Origin: Marinicella marina
Lineage (GTDB): Bacteria > Pseudomonadota > Gammaproteobacteria > Xanthomonadales > Marinicellaceae
Length of the DNA: 64,000 nucleotides
Assembly: GCF_030065545.1 (NCBI RefSeq)
Contig: NZ_JASJNC010000001.1
Span: 520,248 to 584,247 of the forward strand
Reading direction: 5' to 3'
Shown: positions 36,135-45,396 of the stretch, in pieces
How positions within the stretch are numbered: the first letter of the stretch is position 1
How the letters are laid out: every line of letters starts with the position of its first letter
Notes under the pieces: model-generated
What the model saw: the letters and a program-made list of their open reading frames with translations, nothing else
Told to the model about the DNA's origin: nothing
The model's database searches: none
Position numbers and translations under genes: made by a program

Positions 36135-38542
36135 AACAAATACAAAATGCTGTGACGGATGCGCCTGGATAAAATGTTCTTCGCGCCTAAGTACATCGGC
36201 TCTAAATTATCTGAGTGGATGATTTTTCCGGCTGGATCGGTCTTGATGATTTGTTCTTCTTTCAGCACACTGATGAATTGTTTGAACAGGTTTTTGTCAA
36301 AGAAATCAGGTGAATTGAACTCATAGAGCAAGGATAACTGACTGGCCACTTGTTGACACAAGGATTCAAGCTCGCCACTGGTCAGGGTGCCTGAGCCACG
36401 TTTTTTCAGCAAGGCAATCACGATAAAGAATCGTTCGTAAGTTTGCATCAGCGCATTGGCTAAAACCCGCAGTTGTGCGGCTTGTAATGAGCCGCCTTTG
36501 TGGCGCTCTAAATTACGCCCCACCGATACCAGCAGGTCTAAATCCTTCAGCAGTTTCAGTGTTTTCCTGCCATATTCAACAAATTCTTCTCGGGTCCATT
36601 TGAGAAAAAGTTCATTTTTGATGAAGGGGTAAACAATCGCCATTAAACGCAAAATCTCACGGCGGGGTTGTTTTAAATCATTAACAAAAAACATCGCTAT
36701 GAATGAGCTGGCAGCAAATAGGTGCAGCACGTTGTTGCGGTAATAGGTCATCAACACGCCCATTTCGTCTTTGACTTGAACAACATCACCCAATGGATGC
36801 TCAACGCGTTGGATGAAGCCTAAGTTCACGCCCTTGGCAATGATTTCATCCACCGTTAATTCAGTGACGGTGGTGCGTTCAGAATATGGCAGATTCAGAA
36901 TAATCTTTCGGTACAGTTCAATTTGTGCTCTCAGGTTCTTCTCAGATGCAGCACGGTTGGGTGTTGATAACAGCGTCACAGCCAATAGGTTTATGGGGTT
37001 GACGTGTGAGGCCTTGTTGATGTTAGTGAGGATTTCATTGCCGGCCTCTGACACCACATCTTTGAACCACTGTGGTTTCTCTTTCACCCCAAGCTTAATT
37101 TCACGCCAATTGGGTTGGTGTTTGTCCAATAAACGGTCCAACTCAATGTGTTCAGAAAAATTAACCGTCAATCGCCCATAGTCTTCTTTCAGTAACTTCC
37201 ACGTTTTGAACAAACCACCGATGGACTCTTTCTTCTTGCCTTTACCACCCAATTCATTTTTGTAGGAGGCACCTTCCATCAACTTTTCATAGTTCAGTGA
37301 TGAGGGCACAAACACCAAAGGCTTGCTACGCTCATTCAAATAACTGCGCACTGTCATCGCCAACATGCCTGCTTTGGGGTGCAACAAACGGCCAGTTCGC
37401 GAACGGGTGCCTTCAATGAAATATTCAATTGATACACCGTGCGCAATCAATGAACTTAAGTACTCAGAAAAAATGGTTGAGTACAGTGCCGAATTGAATG
37501 AACGCCGCAGAAAAAACGCACCTGAACCGCGCAAAATCCGACCGACTACAGGCAGGTTTAAATTGATACCTGCCGCTATGTGCGGTGGCACGATGCCCCG
37601 CTCATACAAGGAATATGACAGGATCAGGTAATCGATGTGGCTGCGGTGACAAGGAGTATAGATGATTTCTTTTTCAGTGGCCAAGTTCCTCAACTCATCA
37701 AAAAAGTTGAGTTTAACGCCGTCATAGACCTTGGTCCAAAACCAGCGGAAAATGCCACTCATGAATTTGATGGCTGAATAGGAATAATCCGCGGCTATTT
37801 CACGGATAATTTTCTCTGCCTCCTTCTCAGCAATTTCCGGCGCCAACTTACGCCGTTCCGCATAATTCCGGATTTCTTGCTGGACAATGGGTCTTTTAAT
37901 GATGTTCTTAGCAATGGTGCGACGATGCGATAAATCGCGGCCTACCACGGATGTTTTGACGCGGTTGTTGTGTAAGCGCAAAACCCGTGAAAGCTTGTGA
38001 GTCATCCTCACAGGGTCATCTTGGGTGTCTAAATCTTTGTTGACTAAAATCGGTTGGCTGAGCCTGACCAAAGTATGCTTGCCATGAACCAACACCGAGA
38101 AAAATTTCCTGAAGCGGCCTGTGATGCCCCACTTCTCGGAGAAAATGACTTTAAAGAAACCATGGTCTTTGTCTGGTGCTCGACCTAAAAAAACCGAGAT
38201 GGGTATCAACTGCAGTTGTTTGTTTTGGTCGTTGCGGATTTGAACAATCAGGTCTTCTAGTTGTGTTTCAAAGTCTTTGAAGTCCAGTTTTTGGTTCCAA
38301 AAACCAACTGTTTTCTCTGATGCCAAAATGCTTTTTTTCAACCCAAACTCGGAGTCTAATTTGAATGGTTTGGGTAAATTGCCTCGATTGATTTCTTCCC
38401 ACAATATGCTTCTTGATATGGTTGATTCGCTTGAGAGCACATATAAAAAAGGAATGTCAGGGTTGATTCCCAGGCTTTTCAGCTTGGTAGGAGAATATTC
38501 TACTTTGACCCGCAGGTAAAGTAATTTACTTAACAGTGACAT
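36131..38542 (-). CDS. plsB: Glycerol-3-phosphate 1-O-acyltransferase
   Basis: 803 residues, the length of E. coli PlsB. The acyltransferase motifs are present: TPCHRSHIDYL (H-x4-D, His near residue 297), GAFFLRRSF, then IEYFIEGTRSRTGRLLHPKAGML and PLVFVPSSLNYEKLMEG. It acylates sn-glycerol-3-phosphate at position 1 at the inner face of the cytoplasmic membrane, the first step of phospholipid synthesis. It is followed by a TIGR02450 gene with a 4-base overlap; a terminator separates it from the upstream lipoprotein gene. Confidence 0.95.
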   Translation of the reverse strand: MSLLSKLLYLRVKVEYSPTKLKSLGINPDIPFLYVLSSESTISRSILWEEINRGNLPKPFKLDSEFGLKKSILASEKTVGFWNQKLDFKDFETQLEDLIVQIRNDQNKQLQLIPISVFLGRAPDKDHGFFKVIFSEKWGITGRFRKFFSVLVHGKHTLVRLSQPILVNKDLDTQDDPVRMTHKLSRVLRLHNNRVKTSVVGRDLSHRRTIAKNIIKRPIVQQEIRNYAERRKLAPEIAEKEAEKIIREIAADYSYSAIKFMSGIFRWFWTKVYDGVKLNFFDELRNLATEKEIIYTPCHRSHIDYLILSYSLYERGIVPPHIAAGINLNLPVVGRILRGSGAFFLRRSFNSALYSTIFSEYLSSLIAHGVSIEYFIEGTRSRTGRLLHPKAGMLAMTVRSYLNERSKPLVFVPSSLNYEKLMEGASYKNELGGKGKKKESIGGLFKTWKLLKEDYGRLTVNFSEHIELDRLLDKHQPNWREIKLGVKEKPQWFKDVVSEAGNEILTNINKASHVNPINLLAVTLLSTPNRAASEKNLRAQIELYRKIILNLPYSERTTVTELTVDEIIAKGVNLGFIQRVEHPLGDVVQVKDEMGVLMTYYRNNVLHLFAASSFIAMFFVNDLKQPRREILRLMAIVYPFIKNELFLKWTREEFVEYGRKTLKLLKDLDLLVSVGRNLERHKGGSLQAAQLRVLANALMQTYERFFIVIALLKKRGSGTLTSGELESLCQQVASQLSLLYEFNSPDFFDKNLFKQFISVLKEEQIIKTDPAGKIIHSDNLEPMYLGAKNILSRRIRHSILYLL

Positions 38543-38566
38543 CAGCGCGTGGTAGCATCAAAGCTG

Positions 38567-38592
38567 AAAAAGGGCCGCAACGCGACCCTTTC
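38567..38592 (-). terminator. Intrinsic terminator of the lipoprotein gene
   Basis: On the minus strand AAAGGGTC / GGCCCTTT pair (one G-U) with a GC-rich loop, followed by a T run. It lies between the lipoprotein gene and plsB. Confidence 0.7.
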
Positions 38593-38613
38593 GCTGTGAA
38601 ATGAATGGGTTGA

Positions 38614-39450
38614 TTACTGTTCGCCAACCCAAACGCCGTCTTTCTTAACCATGTTCATAACTTGTTTGACTTCTTCACCGAAAACATCAAATTTGACATT
38701 CATGGTGGCTTTATCGCCTTGCACGTCAACCGTTTCGACTTCCACTGAATCCAACATGTCATTCATGGAGATACCGTAGGCACCCAAAACATCTTTAACA
38801 CCACCGAATACCACCGAACCTTTTTCTAAGGCTTGGTCGAAACTCAGGTTTTGTACTTCATCCAACGAAGTCATGTTCAACGATCTGGCTGTGCTGACCA
38901 CGGCAGCAATGGCTGCTTTGGTTTTTTCTTCACTCAAAATGTCATTTTCACCAGCCCAATCCATCGCCGCGCCAACTACAGTAGCGGCTGAATCGCGTTG
39001 TGCTTCTGGCAACATGGGGTTGGTTTTGATGCCTTGGATGATTTGGTCTTTACCCATCATCAACATCATTGGCAGCATGGCACGCGCTTGTTCGAGTTGT
39101 GGTGCAGCCATAGCGTACAACTGGTCTTCAGCGCCTTCACCGGTCAACATGCCGATGGTGGTAGCAAACTGAGCTTTATCAGCTTCTGAAAAACTGGTTG
39201 ATTTATTGTTTTCAAATTCAGTCACCAGTTCGTTGTACTGCTCTTCGCTCAATGAATTTTTAACCAAGGAGGCCAAATCGTTGGACTTCATTGCCGCAAT
39301 TGAAGCCATGAAGGCGCCATCTGGGCTGCTGGTGTCCAATTTAGCAATTTCACTGGCTGCAGAGTTTGTGCCTTCATCATTGCCACCACAGGCAACCAAT
39401 CCAACGGTTGCGATCAACAGCAGTGCTATCAGTTTAATTCGTTTGTTCAT
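38614..39450 (-). CDS. Lipoprotein of unknown function
   Basis: About 278 residues. The lipobox L-V-A-C is at the end of a signal sequence (KLIALLLIATVGLVACGG), so the mature protein is lipid-modified at Cys near residue 21. Asp is not at +2 (Gly, Gly), which favours transport to the outer membrane. The mature part is largely helical with a final beta segment (VDVQGDKATMNVKFDVFGEEVKQVMNMVKKDGVWVGE) like the DUF4878 or NTF2-like 'export lipoprotein' ends. ATG 39450 is chosen for its GAGGAA site and for the lipobox spacing. It lies 72 bases after hslU and may share its transcript. Confidence 0.8.
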   Translation of the reverse strand: MNKRIKLIALLLIATVGLVACGGNDEGTNSAASEIAKLDTSSPDGAFMASIAAMKSNDLASLVKNSLSEEQYNELVTEFENNKSTSFSEADKAQFATTIGMLTGEGAEDQLYAMAAPQLEQARAMLPMMLMMGKDQIIQGIKTNPMLPEAQRDSAATVVGAAMDWAGENDILSEEKTKAAIAAVVSTARSLNMTSLDEVQNLSFDQALEKGSVVFGGVKDVLGAYGISMNDMLDSVEVETVDVQGDKATMNVKFDVFGEEVKQVMNMVKKDGVWVGEQ

Positions 39451-39522
39451 GTGTTCCTCTTCTCTGTATTTAAATGTAAACCAGCTATTATCCCTTGAAT
39501 AAAGCCAATTCACAAGATTACT

Positions 39523-40848
39523 CTACAAAATGTAGCGACTTAAGTCCTCATCTTGGGCCAATTCACCCAATGCTTTATCAACATGTTCGGCATCAATCAC
39601 ATATTCTTGGCCTGATTTATCTGAAGCATCAAAAGCCACTTCATCCAAAAGATTTTCCAGCACAGTATGTAGTCTTCGGGCCCCAATGTTTTCGGTTTTT
39701 TCGTTCACCGACCAAGAGATTTCAGCGATGCGCTTGATGCCCTCATCAGTGAAGCTCAGGGCGACGTCTTCGGTGCCAATCAAGGCTTTGTATTGTTCGG
39801 TCAGTGAATGCTCAGGTTCGGTTAAGATGCGTTCGAAGTCATCACTGGTCAATGCCCGCAGTTCAACCCTGATGGGCAAGCGGCCTTGTAGTTCAGGGAT
39901 TAAATCAGAGGGTTTGCTCAAATGAAAAGCGCCTGAAGCGATGAACAATATGTAGTCGGTTTTGATGGTGCCGTACTTGGTGTTAACCACCGAGCCTTCA
40001 ATCATGGGCAACAAATCACGTTGCACGCCCTCACGTGAGACCTGTCCTGAGCCGCCCATGCCACCACTTTTGGCGACTTTGTCAATTTCATCAATGAATA
40101 CAATGCCGTTTTGTTCGGCTTGGGCCAGCGCTTGTTGCCTGATCTCATCTTCATTGATCAGTTTCTGTGCTTCCTGCTCTGCCAACACAGGCAGTGCTTG
40201 TTGCACCGTCATTTTTTTGCTTTGTTGTTTTTTCTTGCCCAAATTTTCGAACATGCTTTGTAGTTGATCAGTCATTTCCTCCATGCCGGGAGGGCCCATG
40301 ATGTCAACACCCATGTTCATATCAACTTTGATTTCTATTTCTTTGTCACCCAGTTTACCCTCACGCAATTTGGTTAGGAACTTGGCTCGGGTATTTGAAT
40401 CGTCAACAGCCTCACCCGGAATCGGTGATTCTCTTTTCGGCAACAGATAATCCAACACGCGCTGCTCAGCCGCGTCTTCGGCCTTTTTGGTGACTTGTCG
40501 CATGGCCGCTTCACGGGTTCTTTTCATGGATGATTCAACCAGATCTCTGATGATTGATTCCACATCTTTACCGACATAGCCAACTTCGGTGAATTTGGTG
40601 GCTTCCACTTTAATAAAAGGCGCATCAGCTAAAATTGCTAAACGCCGTGCAATTTCAGTTTTACCTACACCCGTGGGGCCAATCATCAAGATGTTTTTTG
40701 GTGTGATTTCTTTCGCCATGGCATCATCCAACTGCATCCGGCGCCAGCGGTTTCGAAGGGCGATGGCTACCGAGCGTTTGGCTTTGTGTTGACCAATGAT
40801 GTGTTTGTCCAACTCTTGGACGATTTCTCTTGGAGTCATGTTTGACAT
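39523..40848 (-). CDS. hslU: HslU, ATPase subunit of the HslUV protease
   Basis: 441 residues. Walker A is [13 protein letters not shown] (about 57-69), Walker B is [10 protein letters not shown] (about 250), and the sensor region and C-terminal LSRYIL, which docks into HslV, are intact. The I-domain (residues about 110-240) shows the usual insertion. It unfolds substrates with ATP and feeds them to HslV. AAAGGAATC precedes the ATG, and the gene is 10 bases after hslV. Confidence 0.97.
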   Translation of the reverse strand: MSNMTPREIVQELDKHIIGQHKAKRSVAIALRNRWRRMQLDDAMAKEITPKNILMIGPTGVGKTEIARRLAILADAPFIKVEATKFTEVGYVGKDVESIIRDLVESSMKRTREAAMRQVTKKAEDAAEQRVLDYLLPKRESPIPGEAVDDSNTRAKFLTKLREGKLGDKEIEIKVDMNMGVDIMGPPGMEEMTDQLQSMFENLGKKKQQSKKMTVQQALPVLAEQEAQKLINEDEIRQQALAQAEQNGIVFIDEIDKVAKSGGMGGSGQVSREGVQRDLLPMIEGSVVNTKYGTIKTDYILFIASGAFHLSKPSDLIPELQGRLPIRVELRALTSDDFERILTEPEHSLTEQYKALIGTEDVALSFTDEGIKRIAEISWSVNEKTENIGARRLHTVLENLLDEVAFDASDKSGQEYVIDAEHVDKALGELAQDEDLSRYIL

Positions 40849-40858
40849 AGTGATTCCT

Positions 40859-41398
40859 TTATAATTCCAGTGTTTCTATGGTGTGGTTGCGGTTGGTGTA
40901 AATGCAAATATCGGCAGCGATGTTCAAGGACTCTTTGACCAACTTTTCAGCTGGCAATTTCGAGTTTTTGATCATTGCCAAGGCAGCAGCTTGGGCAAAC
41001 GGCCCACCTGAACCAATAGCGATCAAACCGTGTTCGGGTTCAATCACATCGCCATTGCCTGAGATGATCAGAGAGGTTTCTTTATCGGCTACCGCCAACA
41101 AAGCTTCCAAGCGACCCAGTCGTCGATCGGTACGCCATTCTTTGGCCATTTCAACGGCTGAACGGACCAAATGTCCTGAGTGTTTCTCTAAGTTAGCCTC
41201 AAAAACCTCAAACAGGGTAAAGGCATCAGCGGTGGCGCCAGCAAAGCCAGCCAGCACTTCATTGCGATAAAGCCGTCTGACTTTACGTGCATTGGATTTC
41301 ATCACGGTGTTGCCCAAAGTGACTTGACCGTCACCACCAATGACCACTTGGTTTTTGTCACGGTAACTGACAATGGTCGTTCCGCGGTAGTTATGCAT
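40859..41398 (-). CDS. hslV: HslV, peptidase subunit of the HslUV protease
   Basis: About 179 residues from ATG 41398. The threonine nucleophile is the first Thr of G-T-T-I-V-S-Y-R, exposed after removal of the short MHNYRG prefix. GDGQVTLGN and [16 protein letters not shown] are proteasome-like HslV segments, and the length fits the family. An upstream ATG at 41410 is possible, but AAAGAA lies closer to 41398. Transcription probably starts at the sigma-32-like promoter at 41440-41467. Confidence 0.95.
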   Translation of the reverse strand: MHNYRGTTIVSYRDKNQVVIGGDGQVTLGNTVMKSNARKVRRLYRNEVLAGFAGATADAFTLFEVFEANLEKHSGHLVRSAVEMAKEWRTDRRLGRLEALLAVADKETSLIISGNGDVIEPEHGLIAIGSGGPFAQAAALAMIKNSKLPAEKLVKESLNIAADICIYTNRNHTIETLEL

Positions 41399-41439
41399 GG
41401 ATTCTTTCATGAATGATTTGTTTGTAATTATGTGTTGCT

Positions 41440-41467
41440 TAAATGGGTTGTAACTGAGAAAAATCAA
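41440..41467 (-). promoter_or_regulatory. Sigma-32-like heat-shock promoter of hslVU
   Basis: On the minus strand TTGATT, 14 bases, then CCCATTTA. This fits the heat-shock sigma pattern CTTGAA-(13 to 17)-CCCCATnTA, and hslVU belongs to the sigma-32 regulon in E. coli. It lies 42 bases before the chosen hslV ATG. Confidence 0.65.
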
Positions 41468-41507
41468 TCACTTGATGGTTACTTTGTTATCGCCAACATT
41501 TTTTGGC

Positions 41508-41539
41508 AAAAAAAAACACCGCCTGAATCAGCGGTGTTT
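41508..41539 (-). terminator. Intrinsic terminator after the YkvA-like gene
   Basis: On the minus strand AAACACCGC, a TGATTCA loop, then GCGGTGTTT and nine T, a strong intrinsic terminator lying 27 bases after the stop codon. Confidence 0.9.
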
Positions 41540-41565
41540 CCCACAGCGTTAACTGTTCAGTTGAA

Positions 41566-42081
41566 TTACCAGCCGCGCTTGCGCTTGGATTTACGGAAGC
41601 GGCGGTTTCTTGCTCGACTGACGGCTTCTTGATCTTTAATTTCTGCCCACTCTTCCAAACTGAATGGACCATTTTTGGCGTATACCAATCGGGCCCTACA
41701 AAAATCTTTGTATTCCATCATTTCATCTTCAACGGCATCCATGGTGCCGTCAATCACAATACAGTCATCAACATAACCAATGCCAGGAATATGATCTGGT
41801 ATGACATCATTGTCATCGATGAAGTATTTGATGGTGGCATTGATTTTTTCTTTGTTGCTGTCTTCTATGACCCAAGTTTGGTCTTCAACCATGCTCAGCA
41901 TCATTTGCAAACAACCCACTTGGTCAATAACATAACCGTCATTGATGCTGTTGCGCACTTCACGGACTTTCTCTAATGCCTCTTTGACATCATTAGAATC
42001 GATGTTGGTGCCATGCTCTTCTATGAATTTATTAAAATGTGCTTTGACTTGATCATCAATATCTATCGAAACTGTTGCCAT
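41566..42081 (-). CDS. YkvA/DUF1232-like protein
   Basis: 171 residues. The C-terminal part has ATIKYFIDDNDVIPDHIPGIGYVDDCIVID, the DUF1232 core Y-F-I/x-D-x-D-x-I-P-D-x-I-P-x-x-G-Y/F-x-D-D. The end is a very basic tail RARNRRFRKSKRKRGW. DUF1232 proteins are of unknown function and often membrane-associated, but no TM segment is clear here. GAGGAAAACTC precedes the ATG. Divergent to the M48 gene. Confidence 0.85.
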   Translation of the reverse strand: MATVSIDIDDQVKAHFNKFIEEHGTNIDSNDVKEALEKVREVRNSINDGYVIDQVGCLQMMLSMVEDQTWVIEDSNKEKINATIKYFIDDNDVIPDHIPGIGYVDDCIVIDGTMDAVEDEMMEYKDFCRARLVYAKNGPFSLEEWAEIKDQEAVSRARNRRFRKSKRKRGW

Positions 42082-42123
42082 GAGTTTTCCTCTGTCAAAA
42101 ATAAGTTATTATAAACAGCCTGA

Positions 42124-42849
42124 ATGATAAATCAAATGGCTGAAACGAAGCATTTATATTATCATTGCTGTGCTTTATTGCGAGTATTAAATATCAAAAA
42201 TATTTACCTCATCTACATTTACTACGTTTTATTCGGTGTTTTGTTACTGACCCCTGACTCTTCTTTGTCTCAATCTGACATGGAAAAAACAGCACTGTTT
42301 GAAAGCGCTAAAAAGCAAGAAGCTCAATTAATCAAAACATATGGCTTTTATAAGAACCAGCTGTGGCAGCGGAAATGCAATGAGTTACTGAGTGATTTAG
42401 AACTCAAACAATTCAAACGCTGCTTGATAATCGGCGCTGACTTTGCCAATGCTTATTCATTGGCTCACGGTCATGTTGTGTTAACCAAAGGGCTGCTTGA
42501 GAACATCCGAAATGACGATCAATTGGCACACATTCTGACTCATGAGCATGCTCATATGGTACTAAATCACCACCAACAAGCACAAGCACTGGTGAATGAT
42601 CCACCCAAATTTTTTACCAAATCAAGAATCAAAAAGTTTTATCGCCAGCTAGAGCAAGAGGCTGATGATCACGCTGACAGGTGGTTGAGTGAAAGCCACA
42701 GAGACCCGTTACAAATTCAACACTATTTGCTGCGTATCAGTAAACAAGTTAATGAACGTTCAGCTGATCATGTGCAGCTTAAACACAGAATCAAACCCAA
42801 AAATTTACCAGCTGAAGTGGTCGAAATGGAATGGTCAGGCCGTCGTTGA
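42124..42849 (+). CDS. M48 family membrane or exported metallopeptidase
   Basis: 241 residues. A hydrophobic segment at about residues 27-46 is followed by the peptidase: AYSLAHGHVVLTKGLLE, then the H-E-x-x-H zinc motif in LAHILTHEHAHMVLNHH (His of HEHAH near residue 139) and the third ligand Glu in LEQEADDHADRW. This is the compact M48/Oma1-like form without TPRs, probably working at the outer face of the membrane on misfolded proteins. The ATG at 42124 is the first of two in-frame candidates; the start is not certain. Confidence 0.85.
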   Translation: MINQMAETKHLYYHCCALLRVLNIKNIYLIYIYYVLFGVLLLTPDSSLSQSDMEKTALFESAKKQEAQLIKTYGFYKNQLWQRKCNELLSDLELKQFKRCLIIGADFANAYSLAHGHVVLTKGLLENIRNDDQLAHILTHEHAHMVLNHHQQAQALVNDPPKFFTKSRIKKFYRQLEQEADDHADRWLSESHRDPLQIQHYLLRISKQVNERSADHVQLKHRIKPKNLPAEVVEMEWSGRR

Positions 42850-42912
42850 TATCTCTGGCCTGATTTGAAGTTAATGTTTGATAGATACTGAATAAAAAGG
42901 GTGTCTTTAAAA

Positions 42913-42940
42913 CAGGGTAATCCAGAAAAGGATTACCCTG
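42913..42940. terminator. Hairpin terminator between M48 and malate synthase genes
   Basis: A perfect 11-bp stem CAGGGTAATCC / GGATTACCCTG with a 6-base A-rich loop lies between the convergent genes. On the minus strand TTTT follows. It can serve both. Confidence 0.75.
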
Positions 42941-42953
42941 GCTTTGGCTGTTG

Positions 42954-45122
42954 TTATTTTTTGGCTTTGAGTTTGAGGCGGTAGGCGTGCAACAATGGTT
43001 CGGTATAGCCTGAGGGCTGTTCTTTGCCTTTGAATACCAAGTCCAGAGCCGCTTGGTAGGCGGTGCTGTTGCTGAGGTCATCAGACATATTGGTGTATGC
43101 CGAGTCACCGGCGTTTTGTTCATCGACCACTTTTGCCATGCGTTTGAAAGTGTCTTTTACTTGCTCTGCATCACAAATGCCGTGTTCCAGCCAGTTACAA
43201 ATGTGTTGGCTAGAAATACGCAAGGTGGCGCGGTCTTCCATCAGGCCGACATTGTTGATGTCGGGGACTTTGGAACAGCCCACGCCTTGATCAATCCAGC
43301 GCACCACATAGCCTAAAATACCTTGGGCGTTGTTATCCAGTTCGTGTTGAATCTGCTCAGCTGTTAACGCACTTGGGTCTTGACACAAGGGTATTCTCAG
43401 GATGTCATTGATGTCAGCGCGTTCACGTTTTTTCAATTCAGCTTGCACATCAAACACATTGATTTGGTGGTAATGCATGGCGTGTAGGGTGGCGCCATTG
43501 GGTGAAGGCACCCAAGCACAGTTGGCTCCTGCTTCAGGATGTTCTGATTTGATTGCCATCATTTTGGCCATCTCATCGGGCATGGCCCACATGCCTTTGC
43601 CGATTTGGGCTTTACCGGTGAAGCCACATTCTAATCCCATATCAACGTTCCAGTCTTCATATGCTTTGATCCATGGCATGGTTTTGATGTCCGCCTTGGG
43701 TGCCATTGGCCCCAGTAACATGCTGGTATGAATCTCATCACCGGTGCGGTCTAAGAAACCCGTATTGATGAAAACAATGCGGCCCTTAACCTGACGGATG
43801 CATTCTTTTAAGTTAACTGTGGTGCGACGCTCTTCATCCATCACACCAATTTTGATGGTGTGTCTGGGCAGTCCCAATTCATCTTCAACCCGGTTGAACA
43901 AGCTGTTAGCAAAAGCCACTTCTTCAGGGCCATGCATTTTCGGTTTCACGATGTAAATGCTACCGGTTCTGGAGTTTGATAATTGACCCAAGTCGCGCAA
44001 GTCGTGCATTGAAATCAGTACGCTGATCATGGCATCCATGATGCCCTCGGGCACCTCTTGGTCGCCTTGGTACAAGATGGCAGGGTTAGTCATTAAGTGT
44101 CCCACATTGCGACAGAACAGCAAGCTGCGGCCAGGTAGGGTGATTGTTTCACCACTGGCTGTTGAAAAGGTTTTATCCGGTGCTGCCACACGGGTCACTT
44201 GTTGGCCGCCTTTTTCAAAGCTGTCTGACAAGTCACCACGCATCAATCCCAGCCAGTTGCGATAAACCCCAACTTTATCCTCGCCATCGACGGCAGCCAC
44301 AGAGTCTTCAAAGTCTTGAATGGTAGTCACGGCTGCTTCAAAAGTCAGGTCTTTGACGCCAGCCTGATCGGTTTTACCAATGGCTGATTCGGCATCAATT
44401 TCAATGATGACATGTAAGCCATTGTTGCGCAGTAAAATTTGTGTTGGTGTTTCAGCAAGGCCATTGAATCCAACCCATTGTGCTGTGTCTTTGAGGCCTG
44501 ATGTTGCATCGCTGAAGCTGACCTTCAAATGACCGCCTTCAATGGTATACGCAGTTACATCGCGGTGACTGCCTTGTTCCAACGGGAAGTTGGCATCCAA
44601 AAAATCACGACCATAAGCAATCACTTTCTGCCCGCGCACTGGATTGTAGCCGCCTGATTTCTCGGCACCACCGGTCTCTGGAATCACATCGGTACCATAA
44701 AGCGCGTCATACAAGCTGCCCCAACGCGCATTGGTGGCGTTCAAAGCGAAGCGTGCATTGGAAGTGGGTACCACCAATTGTGGCCCTGCTTGTAAGGCGA
44801 TTTCATCATCGACATTGGCCGTGTCAATGCTGAATTTCTCACCTTCTTCCACCAAATAACCAATTTCCTTCAAGTAACTCACATATTTTAAGTGATTGAA
44901 TTGCTCGCGGTTTTTTGTTAGCCATTGGTCTAGGTTTGCTTGCAATGATTCCCGCTTTTTGAGAAGTTGTTGGTTAATAGGTGCCATGTCATCAATGACT
45001 GTAGCCATTGATTGCCAGAAATCGGCTGCTGATATGTTCAGTTCCGGCAGGACTTCATGATCAATGAAATTGGCCAAAATGGTATCAACTTTGAGGGTGT
45101 TTTTGTCACTGTATTGGGTCAT
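42954..45122 (-). CDS. glcB: Malate synthase G
   Basis: About 722 residues, the size of isoform G. Landmarks: [19 protein letters not shown], then [48 protein letters not shown] (catalytic Glu and Arg region) and [18 protein letters not shown]. It condenses glyoxylate with acetyl-CoA to malate. AGGAA precedes the ATG at 45122; a TTG one codon upstream is ignored. Divergent from isocitrate lyase across 274 bases, so the two glyoxylate-bypass enzymes are probably coregulated. Confidence 0.95.
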   Translation of the reverse strand: MTQYSDKNTLKVDTILANFIDHEVLPELNISAADFWQSMATVIDDMAPINQQLLKKRESLQANLDQWLTKNREQFNHLKYVSYLKEIGYLVEEGEKFSIDTANVDDEIALQAGPQLVVPTSNARFALNATNARWGSLYDALYGTDVIPETGGAEKSGGYNPVRGQKVIAYGRDFLDANFPLEQGSHRDVTAYTIEGGHLKVSFSDATSGLKDTAQWVGFNGLAETPTQILLRNNGLHVIIEIDAESAIGKTDQAGVKDLTFEAAVTTIQDFEDSVAAVDGEDKVGVYRNWLGLMRGDLSDSFEKGGQQVTRVAAPDKTFSTASGETITLPGRSLLFCRNVGHLMTNPAILYQGDQEVPEGIMDAMISVLISMHDLRDLGQLSNSRTGSIYIVKPKMHGPEEVAFANSLFNRVEDELGLPRHTIKIGVMDEERRTTVNLKECIRQVKGRIVFINTGFLDRTGDEIHTSMLLGPMAPKADIKTMPWIKAYEDWNVDMGLECGFTGKAQIGKGMWAMPDEMAKMMAIKSEHPEAGANCAWVPSPNGATLHAMHYHQINVFDVQAELKKRERADINDILRIPLCQDPSALTAEQIQHELDNNAQGILGYVVRWIDQGVGCSKVPDINNVGLMEDRATLRISSQHICNWLEHGICDAEQVKDTFKRMAKVVDEQNAGDSAYTNMSDDLSNSTAYQAALDLVFKGKEQPSGYTEPLLHAYRLKLKAKK

Positions 45123-45194
45123 CAAGATTCCTATTTAGGTGAAAGATGAAAGAATAAAACCTTTTTATTTTATAACAGCTTTTTAGACTAAAAA

Positions 45195-45208
45195 CTCTAA
45201 TTTTAGAG
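45195..45208. promoter_or_regulatory. Small palindrome in the glcB-aceA intergenic region
   Basis: CTCTAA-TT-TTAGAG, a perfect 6-bp inverted repeat with a 2-base centre, 73 bases upstream of glcB. It may be an operator half of the divergent promoter region. Confidence 0.35.
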
Positions 45209-45306
45209 AAAATAAGACAAAAGTATAAAAAAAATTAAATTGCTTAAAATACTTCAAAAAACAGTTTAAAAGTGACGAAAACGTGCTTATCATGCCTGAA
45301 GTTGTT

Positions 45307-45326
45307 ATTCAAACGTTTGTTTGAAT
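45307..45326. promoter_or_regulatory. Perfect palindromic candidate operator upstream of aceA
   Basis: ATTCAAAC-GTTT-GTTTGAAT, an 8-4-8 perfect inverted repeat, 71 bases before the isocitrate lyase ATG. The bases CAAACGTTTG inside it are themselves palindromic. A symmetrical regulator site is likely; I cannot name the regulator. Confidence 0.55.
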
Positions 45327-45396
45327 GGCTTTCAAAGAGCGAGATTTATTAACCAAAGGTGTCTGACACCCAAATTTATACAACAGGATTTTAACC

